Shown here in pieces: positions 9,781 to 22,880 of a stretch of DNA of 64,000 nt (positions are counted from its first letter, which is position 1; each line of letters starts with the position of its first letter). The DNA lies in contig OY720348.1 in the NCBI GenBank assembly GCA_963082975.1, positions 72,131,719 through 72,195,718 on the forward strand. The letters are read 5' to 3'. Both the position numbers and the translations under genes were made by a program. The notes under the pieces are model-generated. The model was given only the letters and a program-made list of their open reading frames with translations, did not search any database and was not told the DNA's origin. This DNA comes from Labia minor. Its lineage: Eukaryota; Arthropoda; Insecta; Dermaptera; Spongiphoridae.

Positions 9781-10302
9781 ATGAATGTCAATTACGATTT
9801 ATTTGCCTACAATTTTTCTTTATTTTCAGAATCCATCATTCTTAATGAAAATTTTATAAATAATTTACCAATCGAAATTATTGAAATTATATTTAACAAA
9901 TTAGATATCGTTTCGTTATATCAATCATATCATGTCTGCAAAAAATGGAAAAGTATTATTAAAAAACATTCTCGTTTATATAATAAAATAAAATCTTATA
10001 GAACATATAATAGACGCATGAATACCGATATAGAATTTCATATGAATGAAATTTCTAAAATAATTAATACGAGACATTATCAGAATAAATCCATTGATTC
10101 TATTAATTCTATTAATATCATCAATTCAAACACTAGAAATATAATTAAATCAAACAAATTCTTAGATAGTAGAATAGTTGAAACCAGTGAAAATAGACAA
10201 ATGACAAGAAAAAAGAAAACATTTTTAAAACAAACCACAAATCAAATTCAACATGAGAAACAAAACATTAAAAATAAACAAAAACTAAGACGATTATTAT
10301 AA
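9781..10302 (+). CDS. Small F-box protein, copy 6 (173 aa, full length)
   Basis: Majority protein (Ile122, Gln155). First of four consecutive full-length copies (6-9). Confidence 0.8.
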   Translation: MNVNYDLFAYNFSLFSESIILNENFINNLPIEIIEIIFNKLDIVSLYQSYHVCKKWKSIIKKHSRLYNKIKSYRTYNRRMNTDIEFHMNEISKIINTRHYQNKSIDSINSINIINSNTRNIIKSNKFLDSRIVETSENRQMTRKKKTFLKQTTNQIQHEKQNIKNKQKLRRLL

Positions 10303-11271
10303 TTAATATATAAGAGATATTAACATGACAGATGTAAGAGAGGGAAATATATTATTTTTTCCATCGAGTTGATATAATTTAATTAATACAACATCTCCTT
10401 ATCAAAAAGATTTATTATTTATTAACATGTACTAAAAATAATTTCTCTATTTAAAAATTTTTCCTTTTTTTTATTTATTTATTTATTTATTTATAATACT
10501 TTCCTATTTTTGTTAGTTTTCATTATGTAAACATTCCTATTATTTGAAACAATAAATTTATTTATTCTAACAATTTCCATTATAATTTTATTTTGTTTGT
10601 TACTTTTACCTCAAAAATTTGAATAAAAATCTCAAGTTTGAAAAATATTTCTTATTATTTCATTTATTTTTTTAGTTTAACCTTATATATTTCCTTTATT
10701 CTATTTACATTTTTATTTATTATACTCACTTGTATCCAGATTTTGCTTTTTTCAATAGTTGTACTTGAAAATAAAAAATATTTATTTAATTGTTTTTCTT
10801 TAGTTTGATACTACCATTCTTTAAACTGTACTATTTTCAATTAATATGTAGATATATCTCTAAATTTATATCTGAAAATCACAAAACTTTTATTAATTCG
10901 TTGTCATTATATTTCATTAGATTGACAAATAATTTAAAATATAATATTTTATTCATTTCAAGTATTTTAAAATTCAGTTGTTTTTTTTTTATAAAAAATA
11001 TTACTAATAAAGAAAAAAACAATTTAATTAGAATATGATAGAAATATGTTCTTAAACAAATAATTTAATAACAACAAACAAAATAATTCATTAAAATTAA
11101 TAAATAAAATTATGTGTGAATGTTCAAAAACAATAAAGATTAAATTAATATTATTATTTTTTAATTTTTTTTTTTATTTTTAAATATTTATTATTTATTT
11201 TTAAATAATGTTTTTTAAAAAGTTATTTGATTAATTTTTTTTTCACTGACTCTAAATAGTTACTTCTATTA

Positions 11272-11361
11272 GCATGCGACTGTACCTGTGAATTTTGCTA
11301 TAAATACAGCCTGGACTATACATGGATTTCACTTTGTCTCCGGACTTCATAGCCGATACAC
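11272..11361 (+). promoter_or_regulatory. Core promoter island, copy 7
   Basis: TATAAATA at 11299-11306. No change from copy 1 seen. Confidence 0.68.
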
Positions 11362-11650
11362 ACATTATCAAAATATTTTTAGTACAATTTCTATTTACTC
11401 ATTAAATATTGATTCTTTTTAATTTCATTCTTTATCGACTCTGTGGATTAATTATTTTTATATATATATATTTATTTCATTTCATTGTAATTATTATTTA
11501 TATTATATTTTCAGAAAAATAATATTTTTCTTCTAAAATAACTTACAAATTATTCTTCAAACATAATTCTCTTTTTCTTTCATTGAATTATCAATTTTAT
11601 TTATTATTATCTATTGTAGGTATATCAAAGTTATTCTTTTCACTAACATA

Positions 11651-12172
11651 ATGAATGTCAATTACGATTTATTTGCCTACAATTTTTCTTTATTTTCAGA
11701 ATCCATCATTCTTAATGAAAATTTTATAAATAATTTACCAATCGAAATTATTGAAATTATATTTAACAAATTAGATATCGTTTCGTTATATCAATCATAT
11801 CATGTCTGCAAAAAATGGAAAAGTATTATTAAAAAACATTCTCGTTTATATAATAAAATAAAATCTTATAGAACATATAATAGACGCATGAATACCGATA
11901 TAGAATTTCATATGAATGAAATTTCTAAAATAATTAATACGAGACATTATCAGAATAAATCCATTGATTCTATTAATTCTATTAATATCATCAATTCAAA
12001 CACTAGAAATATAATTAAATCAAACAAATTCTTAGATAGTAGAATAGTTGAAACCAGTGAAAATAGACAAATGACAAGAAAAAAGAAAACATTTTTAAAA
12101 CAAACCACAAATCAAATTCAACATGAGAAACAAAACATTAAAAATAAACAAAAACTAAGACGATTATTATAA
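11651..12172 (+). CDS. Small F-box protein, copy 7 (173 aa, full length)
   Basis: Majority protein (Ile122, Gln155); no private change seen. Confidence 0.8.
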   Translation: MNVNYDLFAYNFSLFSESIILNENFINNLPIEIIEIIFNKLDIVSLYQSYHVCKKWKSIIKKHSRLYNKIKSYRTYNRRMNTDIEFHMNEISKIINTRHYQNKSIDSINSINIINSNTRNIIKSNKFLDSRIVETSENRQMTRKKKTFLKQTTNQIQHEKQNIKNKQKLRRLL

Positions 12173-13142
12173 TTAATATATAAGAGATATTAACATGACA
12201 GATGTAAGAGAGGGAAATATATTATTTTTTCCATCGAGTTGATATAATTTAATTAATACAACATCTCCTTATCAAAAAGATTTATTATTTATTAACATGT
12301 ACTAAAAATAATTTCTCTATTTAAAAATTTTTCCTTTTTTTTATTTATTTATTTATTTATTTATAATACTTTCCTATTTTTGTTAGTTTTCATTATGTAA
12401 ACATTCCTATTATTTGAAACAATAAATTTATTTATTCTAACAATTTCCATTATAATTTTATTTTGTTTGTTACTTTTACCTCAAAAATTTGAATAAAAAT
12501 CTCAAGTTTGAAAAATATTTCTTATTATTTCATTTATTTTTTTAGTTTAACCTTATATATTTCCTTTATTCTATTTACATTTTTATTTATTATACTCACT
12601 TGTATCCAGATTTTGCTTTTTTCAATAGTTGTACTTGAAAATAAAAAATATTTATTTAATTGTTTTTCTTTAGTTTGATACTACCATTCTTTAAACTGTA
12701 CTATTTTCAATTAATATGTAGATATATCTCTAAATTTATATCTGAAAATCACAAAACTTTTATTAATTCGTTGTCATTATATTTCATTAGATTGACAAAT
12801 AATTTAAAATATAATATTTTATTCATTTCAAGTATTTTAAAATTCAGTTGTTTTTTTTTTTATAAAAAATATTACTAATAAAGAAAAAAACAATTTAATT
12901 AGAATATGATAGAAATATGTTCTTAAACAAATAATTTAATAACAACAAACAAAATAATTCATTAAAATTAATAAATAAAATTATGTGTGAATGTTCAAAA
13001 ACAATAAAGATTAAATTAATATTATTATTTTTTAATTTTTTTTTTTATTTTTAAATATTTATTATTTATTTTTAAATAATGTTTTTTAAAAAGTTATTTG
13101 ATTAATTTTTTTTTCACTGACTCTAAATAGTTACTTCTATTA

Positions 13143-13232
13143 GCATGCGACTGTACCTGTGAATTTTGCTATAAATACAGCCTGGACTATACATGGATTT
13201 CACTTTGTCTCCGGACTTCATAGCCCATACAC
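13143..13232 (+). promoter_or_regulatory. Core promoter island, copy 8 (one private change)
   Basis: TATAAATA at 13170-13177. GCCGATAC is changed to GCCCATAC at 13226, about 24 bp downstream of the predicted transcription start; no other copy has this change. Confidence 0.66.
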
Positions 13233-13521
13233 ACATTATCAAAATATTTTTAGTACAATTTCTATTTACTCATTAAATATTGATTCTTTTTAATTTCATT
13301 CTTTATCGACTCTGTGGATTAATTATTTTTATATATATATAATTATTTCATTTCATTGTAATTATTATTTATATTATATTTTCAGAAAAATAATATTTTT
13401 CTTCTAAAATAACTTACAAATTATTCTTCAAACATAATTCTCTTTTTCTTTCATTGAATTATCAATTTTATTTATTATTATCTATTGTAGGTATATCAAA
13501 GTTATTCTTTTCACTAACATA

Positions 13522-14043
13522 ATGAATGTCAATTACGATTTATTTGCCTACAATTTTTCTTTATTTTCAGAATCCATCATTCTTAATGAAAATTTTATAA
13601 ATAATTTACCAATCGAAATTATTGAAATTATATTTAACAAATTAGATATCGTTTCGTTATATCAATCATATCATGTCTGCAAAAAATGGAAAAGTATTAT
13701 TAAAAAACATTCTCGTTTATATAATAAAATAAAATCTTATAGAACATATAATAGACGCATGAATACCGATATAGAATTTCATATGAATGAAATTTCTAAA
13801 ATAATTAATACGAGACATTATCAGAATAAATCCATTGATTCTATTAATTCTATTAATATCATCAATTCAAACACTAGAAATATAATTAAATCAAACAAAT
13901 TCTTAGATAGTAGAATAGTTGAAACCAGTGAAAATAGACAAATGACAAGAAAAAAGAAAACATTTTTAAAACAAACCACAAATCAAATTCAACATGAGAA
14001 ACAAAACATTAAAAATAAACAAAAACTAAGACGATTATTATAA
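13522..14043 (+). CDS. Small F-box protein, copy 8 (173 aa, full length)
   Basis: Majority protein (Ile122, Gln155). The sequence directly after the stop has the A-rich form TTAAAAAATATAAG, shared with copies 11, 15 and 18. Confidence 0.8.
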   Translation: MNVNYDLFAYNFSLFSESIILNENFINNLPIEIIEIIFNKLDIVSLYQSYHVCKKWKSIIKKHSRLYNKIKSYRTYNRRMNTDIEFHMNEISKIINTRHYQNKSIDSINSINIINSNTRNIIKSNKFLDSRIVETSENRQMTRKKKTFLKQTTNQIQHEKQNIKNKQKLRRLL

Positions 14044-15016
14044 TTAAAAAATATAAGAGATATTAACATGACAGATGTAAGAGAGGGAAATATATTATTT
14101 TTTCCATCGAGTTGATATAATTTAATTAATACAACATCTCCTTATCAAAAAGATTTATTATTTATTAACATGTACTAAAAATAATTTCTCTATTTAAAAA
14201 TTTTTCCTTTTTTTTATTTATTTATTTATTTATTTATAATACTTTCCTATTTTTGTTAGTTTTCATTATGTAAACATTCCTATTATTTGAAACAATAAAT
14301 TTATTTATTCTAACAATTTCCATTATAATTTTATTTTGTTTGTTACTTTTACCTCAAAAATTTGAATAAAAATCTCAAGTTTGAAAAATATTTCTTATTA
14401 TTTCATTTATTTTTTTAGTTTAACCTTATATATTTCCTTTATTCTATTTACATTTTTATTTATTATACTCACTTGTATCCAGATTTTGCTTTTTTCAATA
14501 GTTGTACTTGAAAATAAAAAATATTTATTTAATTGTTTTTCTTTAGTTTGATACTACCATTCTTTAAACTGTACTATTTTCAATTAATATGTAGATATAT
14601 CTCTAAATTTATATCTGAAAATCACAAAACTTTTATTAATTCGTTGTCATTATATTTCATTAGATTGACAAATAATTTAAAATATAATATTTTATTCATT
14701 TCAAGTATTTTAAAATTCAGTTGTTTTTTTTTTTTATAAAAAATATTACTAATAAAGAAAAAAACAATTTAATTAGAATATGATAGAAATATGTTCTTAA
14801 ACAAATAATTTAATAACAACAAACAAAATAATTCATTAAAATTAATAAATAAAATTATGTGTGAATGTTCAAAAACAATAAAGATTAAATTAATATTATT
14901 ATTTTTTAATTTTTTTTTTTATTTTTAAATATTTATTATTTATTTTTAAATAATGTTTTTTAAAAAGTTATTTGATTAATTTTTTTTTCACTGACTCTAA
15001 ATAGTTACTTCTATTA

Positions 15017-15106
15017 GCATGCGACTGTACCTGTGAATTTTGCTATAAATACAGCCTGGACTATACATGGATTTCACTTTGTCTCCGGACTTCATAGCCG
15101 ATACAC
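15017..15106 (+). promoter_or_regulatory. Core promoter island, copy 9
   Basis: TATAAATA at 15044-15051. No change from copy 1 seen. Confidence 0.68.
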
Positions 15107-15395
15107 ACATTATCAAAATATTTTTAGTACAATTTCTATTTACTCATTAAATATTGATTCTTTTTAATTTCATTCTTTATCGACTCTGTGGATTAATTAT
15201 TTTTATATATATATATTTATTTCATTTCATTGTAATTATTATTTATATTATATTTTCAGAAAAATAATATTTTTCTTCTAAAATAACTTACGAATTATTC
15301 TTCAAACATAATTCTCTTTTTCTTTCATTGAATTATCAATTTTATTTATTATTATCTATTGTAGGTATATCAAAGTTATTCTTTTCACTAACATA

Positions 15396-15917
15396 ATGAA
15401 TGTCAATTACGATTTATTTGCCTACAATTTTTCTTTATTTTCAGAATCCATCATTCTTAATGAAAATTTTATAAATAATTTACCAATCGAAATTATTGAA
15501 ATTATATTTAACAAATTAGATATCGTTTCGTTATATCAATCATATCATGTCTGCAAAAAATGGAAAAGTATTATTAAAAAACATTCTCGTTTATATAATA
15601 AAATAAAATCTTATAGAACATATAATAGACGCATGAATACCGATATAGAATTTCATATGAATGAAATTTCTAAAATAATTAATACGAGACATTATCAGAA
15701 TAAATCCATTGATTCTATTAATTCTATTAATATCATCAATTCAAACACTAGAAATATAATTAAATCAAACAAATTCTTAGATAGTAGAATAGTTGAAACC
15801 AGTGAAAATAGACAAATGACAAGAAAAAAGAAAACATTTTTAAAACAAACCACAAATCAAATTCAACATGAGAAACAAAACATTAAAAATAAACAAAAAC
15901 TAAGACGATTATTATAA
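15396..15917 (+). CDS. Small F-box protein, copy 9 (173 aa, full length)
   Basis: Majority protein (Ile122, Gln155), behind a leader carrying the rare CTTACG variant. Confidence 0.8.
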   Translation: MNVNYDLFAYNFSLFSESIILNENFINNLPIEIIEIIFNKLDIVSLYQSYHVCKKWKSIIKKHSRLYNKIKSYRTYNRRMNTDIEFHMNEISKIINTRHYQNKSIDSINSINIINSNTRNIIKSNKFLDSRIVETSENRQMTRKKKTFLKQTTNQIQHEKQNIKNKQKLRRLL

Positions 15918-16887
15918 TTAATATATAAGAGATATTAACATGACAGATGTAAGAGAGGGAAATATATTATTTTTTCCATCGAGTTGATATAATTTAATTA
16001 ATACAACATCTCCTTATCAAAAAGATTTATTATTTATTAACATGTACTAAAAATAATTTCTCTATTTAAAAATTTTTCCTTTTTTTTATTTATTTATTTA
16101 TTTATTTATAATACTTTCCTATTTTTGTTAGTTTTCATTATGTAAACATTCCTATTATTTGAAACAATAAATTTATTTATTCTAACAATTTCCATTATAA
16201 TTTTATTTTGTTTGTTACTTTTACCTCAAAAATTTGAATAAAAATCTCAAGTTTGAAAAATATTTCTTATTATTTCATTTATTTTTTTAGTTTAACCTTA
16301 TATATTTCCTTTATTCTATTTACATTTTTATTTATTATACTCACTTGTATCCAGATTTTGCTTTTTTCAATAGTTGTACTTGAAAATAAAAAATATTTAT
16401 TTAATTGTTTTTCTTTAGTTTGATACTACCATTCTTTAAACTGTACTATTTTCAATTAATATGTAGATATATCTCTAAATTTATATCTGAAAATCACAAA
16501 ACTTTTATTAATTCGTTGTCATTATATTTCATTAGATTGACAAATAATTTAAAATATAATATTTTATTCATTTCAAGTATTTTAAAATTCAGTTGTTTTT
16601 TTTTTTATAAAAAATATTACTAATAAAGAAAAAAACAATTTAATTAGAATATGATAGAAATATGTTCTTAAACAAATAATTTAATAACAACAAACAAAAT
16701 AATTCATTAAAATTAATAAATAAAATTATGTGTGAATGTTCAAAAACAATAAAGATTAAATTAATATTATTATTTTTTAATTTTTTTTTTTATTTTTAAA
16801 TATTTATTATTTATTTTTAAATAATGTTTTTTAAAAAGTTATTTGATTAATTTTTTTTTCACTGACTCTAAATAGTTACTTCTATTA

Positions 16888-16977
16888 GCATGCGACTGTA
16901 CCTGTGAATTTTGCTATAAATACAGCCTGGACTATACATGGATTTCACTTTGTCTCCGGACTTCATAGCCGATACAC
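16888..16977 (+). promoter_or_regulatory. Core promoter island, copy 10
   Basis: TATAAATA at 16915-16922. No change from copy 1 seen. Confidence 0.68.
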
Positions 16978-17266
16978 ACATTATCAAAATATTTTTAGTA
17001 CAATTTCTATTTACTCATTAAATATTGATTCTTTTTAATTTCATTCTTTATCGACTCTGTGGATTAATTATTTTTATATATATATAATTATTTCATTTCA
17101 TTGTAATTATTATTTATATTATATTTTCAGAAAAATAATATTTTTCTTCTAAAATAACTTACAAATTATTCTTCAAACATAATTCTCTTTTTCTTTCATT
17201 GAATTATCAATTTTATTTATTATTATCTATTGTAGGTATATCAAAGTTATTCTTTTCACTAACATA

Positions 17267-17731
17267 ATGAATGTCAATTACGATTTATTTGCCTACAATT
17301 TTTCTTTATTTTCAGAATCCATCATTCTTAATGAAAATTTTATAAATAATTTACCAATCGAAATTATTGAAATTATATTTAACAAATTAGATATCGTTTC
17401 GTTATATCAATCATATCATGTCTGCAAAAAATGGAAAAGTATTATTAAAAAACATTCTCGTTTATATAATAAAATAAAATCTTATAGAACATATAATAGA
17501 CGCATGAATACCGATATAGAATTTCATATGAATGAAATTTCTAAAATAATTAATACGAGACATTATCAGAATAAATCCATTGATTCTATTAATTCTATTA
17601 ATATCATCAATTCAAACACTAGAAATATAAATAAATCAAACAAATTCTTAGATAGTAGAATAGTTGAAACCAGTGAAAATAGACAAATGACAAGAAAAAA
17701 GAAAACATTTTTAAAACAAACCACAAATTAA
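17267..17731 (+). CDS. Small F-box protein, copy 10 (154 aa, premature stop)
   Basis: Asn122 and TAA at codon 155 (17729-17731). Third member of the 8-9-10 triplet that recurs as 15-16-17 and 18-19-20. Confidence 0.68.
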   Translation: MNVNYDLFAYNFSLFSESIILNENFINNLPIEIIEIIFNKLDIVSLYQSYHVCKKWKSIIKKHSRLYNKIKSYRTYNRRMNTDIEFHMNEISKIINTRHYQNKSIDSINSINIINSNTRNINKSNKFLDSRIVETSENRQMTRKKKTFLKQTTN

Positions 17732-18758
17732 ATTCAACATGAGAAACAAAACATTAAAAATAAACAAAAACTAAGACGATTATTATAATTAATATATAAG
17801 AGATATTAACATGACAGATGTAAGAGAGGGAAATATATTATTTTTTCCATCGAGTTGATATAATTTAATTAATACAACATCTCCTTATCAAAAAGATTTA
17901 TTATTTATTAACATGTACTAAAAATAATTTCTCTATTTAAAAATTTTTCCTTTTTTTTATTTATTTATTTATTTATTTATAATACTTTCCTATTTTTGTT
18001 AGTTTTCATTATGTAAACATTCCTATTATTTGAAACAATAAATTTATTTATTCTAACAATTTCCATTATAATTTTATTTTGTTTGTTACTTTTACCTCAA
18101 AAATTTGAATAAAAATCTCAAGTTTGAAAAATATTTCTTATTATTTCATTTATTTTTTTAGTTTAACCTTATATATTTCCTTTATTCTATTTACATTTTT
18201 ATTTATTATACTCACTTGTATCCAGATTTTGCTTTTTTCAATAGTTGTACTTGAAAATAAAAAATATTTATTTAATTGTTTTTCTTTAGTTTGATACTAC
18301 CATTCTTTAAACTGTACTATTTTCAATTAATATGTAGATATATCTCTAAATTTATATCTGAAAATCACAAAACTTTTATTAATTCGTTGTCATTATATTT
18401 CATTAGATTGACAAATAATTTAAAATATAATATTTTATTCATTTCAAGTATTTTAAAATTCAGTTGTTTTTTTTTTTATAAAAAATATTACTAATAAAGA
18501 AAAAAACAATTTAATTAGAATATGATAGAAATATGTTCTTAAACAAATAATTTAATAACAACAAACAAAATAATTCATTAAAATTAATAAATAAAATTAT
18601 GTGTGAATGTTCAAAAACAATAAAGATTAAATTAATATTATTATTTTTTAATTTTTTTTTTTATTTTTAAATATTTATTATTTATTTTTAAATAATGTTT
18701 TTTAAAAAGTTATTTGATTAATTTTTTTTTCACTGACTCTAAATAGTTACTTCTATTA

Positions 18759-18848
18759 GCATGCGACTGTACCTGTGAATTTTGCTATAAATACAGCCTG
18801 GACTATACATGGATTTCACTTTGTCTCCGGACTTCATAGCCGATACAC
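18759..18848 (+). promoter_or_regulatory. Core promoter island, copy 11
   Basis: TATAAATA at 18786-18793. No change from copy 1 seen. Confidence 0.68.
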
Positions 18849-19137
18849 ACATTATCAAAATATTTTTAGTACAATTTCTATTTACTCATTAAATATTGAT
18901 TCTTTTTAATTTCATTCTTTATCGACTCTGTGGATTAATTATTTTTATATATATATAATTATTTCATTTCATTGTAATTATTATTTATATTATATTTTCA
19001 GAAAAATAATATTTTTCTTCTAAAATAACTTACAAATTATTCTTCAAACATAATTCTCTTTTTCTTTCATTGAATTATCAATTTTATTTATTATTATCTA
19101 TTGTAGGTATATCAAAGTTATTCTTTTCACTAACATA

Positions 19138-19659
19138 ATGAATGTCAATTACGATTTATTTGCCTACAATTTTTCTTTATTTTCAGAATCCATCATTCTT
19201 AATGAAAATTTTATAAATAATTTACCAATCGAAATTATTGAAATTATATTTAACAAATTAGATATCGTTTCGTTATATCAATCATATCATGTCTGCAAAA
19301 AATGGAAAAGTATTATTAAAAAACATTCTCGTTTATATAATAAAATAAAATCTTATAGAACATATAATAGACGCATGAATACCGATATAGAATTTCATAT
19401 GAATGAAATTTCTAAAATAATTAATACGAGACATTATCAGAATAAATCCATTGATTCTATTAATTCTATTAATATCATCAATTCAAACACTAGAAATATA
19501 ATTAAATCAAACAAATTCTTAGATAGTAGAATAGTTGAAACCAGTGAAAATAGACAAATGACAAGAAAAAAGAAAACATTTTTAAAACAAACCACAAATC
19601 AAATTCAACATGAGAAACAAAACATTAAAAATAAACAAAAACTAAGACGATTATTATAA
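19138..19659 (+). CDS. Small F-box protein, copy 11 (173 aa, full length)
   Basis: Majority protein (Ile122, Gln155) with the A-rich sequence just after the stop. Confidence 0.8.
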   Translation: MNVNYDLFAYNFSLFSESIILNENFINNLPIEIIEIIFNKLDIVSLYQSYHVCKKWKSIIKKHSRLYNKIKSYRTYNRRMNTDIEFHMNEISKIINTRHYQNKSIDSINSINIINSNTRNIIKSNKFLDSRIVETSENRQMTRKKKTFLKQTTNQIQHEKQNIKNKQKLRRLL

Positions 19660-20631
19660 TTAAAAAATATAAGAGATATTAACATGACAGATGTAAGAGA
19701 GGGAAATATATTATTTTTTCCATCGAGTTGATATAATTTAATTAATACAACATCTCCTTATCAAAAAGATTTATTATTTATTAACATGTACTAAAAATAA
19801 TTTCTCTATTTAAAAATTTTTCCTTTTTTTTATTTATTTATTTATTTATTTATAATACTTTCCTATTTTTGTTAGTTTTCATTATGTAAACATTCCTATT
19901 ATTTGAAACAATAAATTTATTTATTCTAACAATTTCCATTATAATTTTATTTTGTTTGTTACTTTTACCTCAAAAATTTGAATAAAAATCTCAAGTTTGA
20001 AAAATATTTCTTATTATTTCATTTATTTTTTTAGTTTAACCTTATATATTTCCTTTATTCTATTTACATTTTTATTTATTATACTCACTTGTATCCAGAT
20101 TTTGCTTTTTTCAATAGTTGTACTTGAAAATAAAAAATATTTATTTAATTGTTTTTCTTTAGTTTGATACTACCATTCTTTAAACTGTACTATTTTCAAT
20201 TAATATGTAGATATATCTCTAAATTTATATCTGAAAATCACAAAACTTTTATTAATTCGTTGTCATTATATTTCATTAGATTGACAAATAATTTAAAATA
20301 TAATATTTTATTCATTTCAAGTATTTTAAAATTCAGTTGTTTTTTTTTTTATAAAAAATATTACTAATAAAGAAAAAAACAATTTAATTAGAATATGATA
20401 GAAATATGTTCTTAAACAAATAATTTAATAACAACAAACAAAATAATTCATTAAAATTAATAAATAAAATTATGTGTGAATGTTCAAAAACAATAAAGAT
20501 TAAATTAATATTATTATTTTTTAATTTTTTTTTTTATTTTTAAATATTTATTATTTATTTTTAAATAATGTTTTTTAAAAAGTTATTTGATTAATTTTTT
20601 TTTCACTGACTCTAAATAGTTACTTCTATTA

Positions 20632-20721
20632 GCATGCGACTGTACCTGTGAATTTTGCTATAAATACAGCCTGGACTATACATGGATTTCACTTTGTCTC
20701 CGGACTTCATAGCCGATACAC
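20632..20721 (+). promoter_or_regulatory. Core promoter island, copy 12
   Basis: TATAAATA at 20659-20666. No change from copy 1 seen. Confidence 0.68.
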
Positions 20722-21010
20722 ACATTATCAAAATATTTTTAGTACAATTTCTATTTACTCATTAAATATTGATTCTTTTTAATTTCATTCTTTATCGACT
20801 CTGTGGATTAATTATTTTTATATATATATAATTATTTCATTTCATTGTAATTATTATTTATATTATATTTTCAGAAAAATAATATTTTTCTTCTAAAATA
20901 ACTTACAAATTATTCTTCAAACATAATTCTCTTTTTCTTTCATTGAATTATCAATTTTATTTATTATTATCTATTGTAGGTATATCAAAGTTATTCTTTT
21001 CACTAACATA

Positions 21011-21532
21011 ATGAATGTCAATTACGATTTATTTGCCTACAATTTTTCTTTATTTTCAGAATCCATCATTCTTAATGAAAATTTTATAAATAATTTACCA
21101 ATCGAAATTATTGAAATTATATTTAACAAATTAGATATCGTTTCGTTATATCAATCATATCATGTCTGCAAAAAATGGAAAAGTATTATTAAAAAACATT
21201 CTCGTTTATATAATAAAATAAAATCTTATAGAACATATAATAGACGCATGAATACCGATATAGAATTTCATATGAATGAAATTTCTAAAATAATTAATAC
21301 GAGACATTATCAGAATAAATCCATTGATTCTATTAATTCTATTAATATCATCAATTCAAACACTAGAAATATAAATAAATCAAACAAATTCTTAGATAGT
21401 AGAATAGTTGAAACCAGTGAAAATAGACAAATGACAAGAAAAAAGAAAACATTTTTAAAACAAACCACAAATCAAATTCAACATGAGAAACAAAACATTA
21501 AAAATAAACAAAAACTAAGACGATTATTATAA
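21011..21532 (+). CDS. Small F-box protein, copy 12 (173 aa, Asn122 form)
   Basis: Full length with Gln155 but Asn at residue 122, the variant that elsewhere in copies 1-29 always travels with the premature stop. Either a recombinant between the two coding types or an ancestor-like state that predates the stop mutation. Confidence 0.79.
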   Translation: MNVNYDLFAYNFSLFSESIILNENFINNLPIEIIEIIFNKLDIVSLYQSYHVCKKWKSIIKKHSRLYNKIKSYRTYNRRMNTDIEFHMNEISKIINTRHYQNKSIDSINSINIINSNTRNINKSNKFLDSRIVETSENRQMTRKKKTFLKQTTNQIQHEKQNIKNKQKLRRLL

Positions 21533-22501
21533 TTAATATATAAGAGATATTAACATGACAGATGTAAGAGAGGGAAATATATTATTTTTTCCATCGAGTT
21601 GATATAATTTAATTAATACAACATCTCCTTATCAAAAAGATTTATTATTTATTAACATGTACTAAAAATAATTTCTCTATTTAAAAATTTTTCCTTTTTT
21701 TTATTTATTTATTTATTTATTTATAATACTTTCCTATTTTTGTTAGTTTTCATTATGTAAACATTCCTATTATTTGAAACAATAAATTTATTTATTCTAA
21801 CAATTTCCATTATAATTTTATTTTGTTTGTTACTTTTACCTCAAAAATTTGAATAAAAATCTCAAGTTTGAAAAATATTTCTTATTATTTCATTTATTTT
21901 TTTAGTTTAACCTTATATATTTCCTTTATTCTATTTACATTTTTATTTATTATACTCACTTGTATCCAGATTTTGCTTATTTCAATAGTTGTACTTGAAA
22001 ATAAAAAATATTTATTTAATTGTTTTTCTTTAGTTTGATACTACCATTCTTTAAACTGTACTATTTTCAATTAATATGTAGATATATCTCTAAATTTATA
22101 TCTGAAAATCACAAAACTTTTATTAATTCGTTGTCATTATATTTCATTAGATTGACAAATAATTTAAAATATAATATTTTATTCATTTCAAGTATTTTAA
22201 AATTCAGTTGTTTTTTTTTTATAAAAAATATTACTAATAAAGAAAAAAACAATTTAATTAGAATATGATAGAAATATGTTCTTAAACAAATAATTTAATA
22301 ACAACAAACAAAATAATTCATTAAAATTAATAAATAAAATTATGTGTGAATGTTCAAAAACAATAAAGATTAAATTAATATTATTATTTTTTAATTTTTT
22401 TTTTTATTTTTAAATATTTATTATTTATTTTTAAATAATGTTTTTTAAAAAGTTATTTGATTAATTTTTTTTTCACTGACTCTAAATAGTTACTTCTATT
22501 A

Positions 22502-22591
22502 GCATGCGACTGTACCTGTGAATTTTGCTATAAATACAGCCTGGACTATACATGGATTTCACTTTGTCTCCGGACTTCATAGCCGATACAC
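22502..22591 (+). promoter_or_regulatory. Core promoter island, copy 13
   Basis: TATAAATA at 22529-22536. No change from copy 1 seen. Confidence 0.68.
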
Positions 22592-22880
22592 ACATTATCA
22601 AAATATTTTTAGTACAATTTCTATTTACTCATTAAATATTGATTCTTTTTAATTTCATTCTTTATCGACTCTGTGGATTAATTATTTTTATATATATATA
22701 TTTATTTCATTTCATTGTAATTATTATTTATATTATATTTTCAGAAAAATAATATTTTTCTTCTAAAATAACTTACAAATTATTCTTCAAACATAATTCT
22801 CTTTTTCTTTCATTGAATTATCAATTTTATTTATTATTATCTATTGTAGGTATATCAAAGTTATTCTTTTCACTAACATA

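Larger units (their letters stand above)
9331..11200 (+). repeat. Repeat unit 6
   Basis: 1870 bp. Code: 9 | TGTG | A | A | I-Q | short | long-T | 10 | none. Confidence 0.97.
11201..13071 (+). repeat. Repeat unit 7
   Basis: 1871 bp. Code: 9 | TGTG | T | A | I-Q | short | long-T | 11 | none. Confidence 0.97.
13072..14945 (+). repeat. Repeat unit 8
   Basis: 1874 bp. Code: 9 | TGTG | A | A | I-Q | long A-rich | long-T | 12 | none. Starts the block 8-11 that recurs as units 15-18. Private G-to-C change in the promoter island at 13226. Confidence 0.97.
14946..16816 (+). repeat. Repeat unit 9
   Basis: 1871 bp. Code: 9 | TGTG | T | G | I-Q | short | long-T | 11 | none. The CTTACG leader variant is shared only with units 16 and 19. 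Confidence 0.97.
16817..18687 (+). repeat. Repeat unit 10
   Basis: 1871 bp. Code: 9 | TGTG | A | A | N-stop | short | long-T | 11 | none. Same code as units 17, 20 and 23, and as 14 apart from one spacer base. Confidence 0.97.
18688..20560 (+). repeat. Repeat unit 11
   Basis: 1873 bp. Code: 9 | TGTG | A | A | I-Q | long A-rich | long-T | 11 | none. Same code and length as unit 18. Confidence 0.97.
20561..22430 (+). repeat. Repeat unit 12
   Basis: 1870 bp. Code: 9 | TGTG | A | A | N-Q | short | long-A | 10 | none. A mosaic: Asn122 without the stop, and the GCTTATTTC form otherwise seen only in units 2, 3 and 5. Confidence 0.97.
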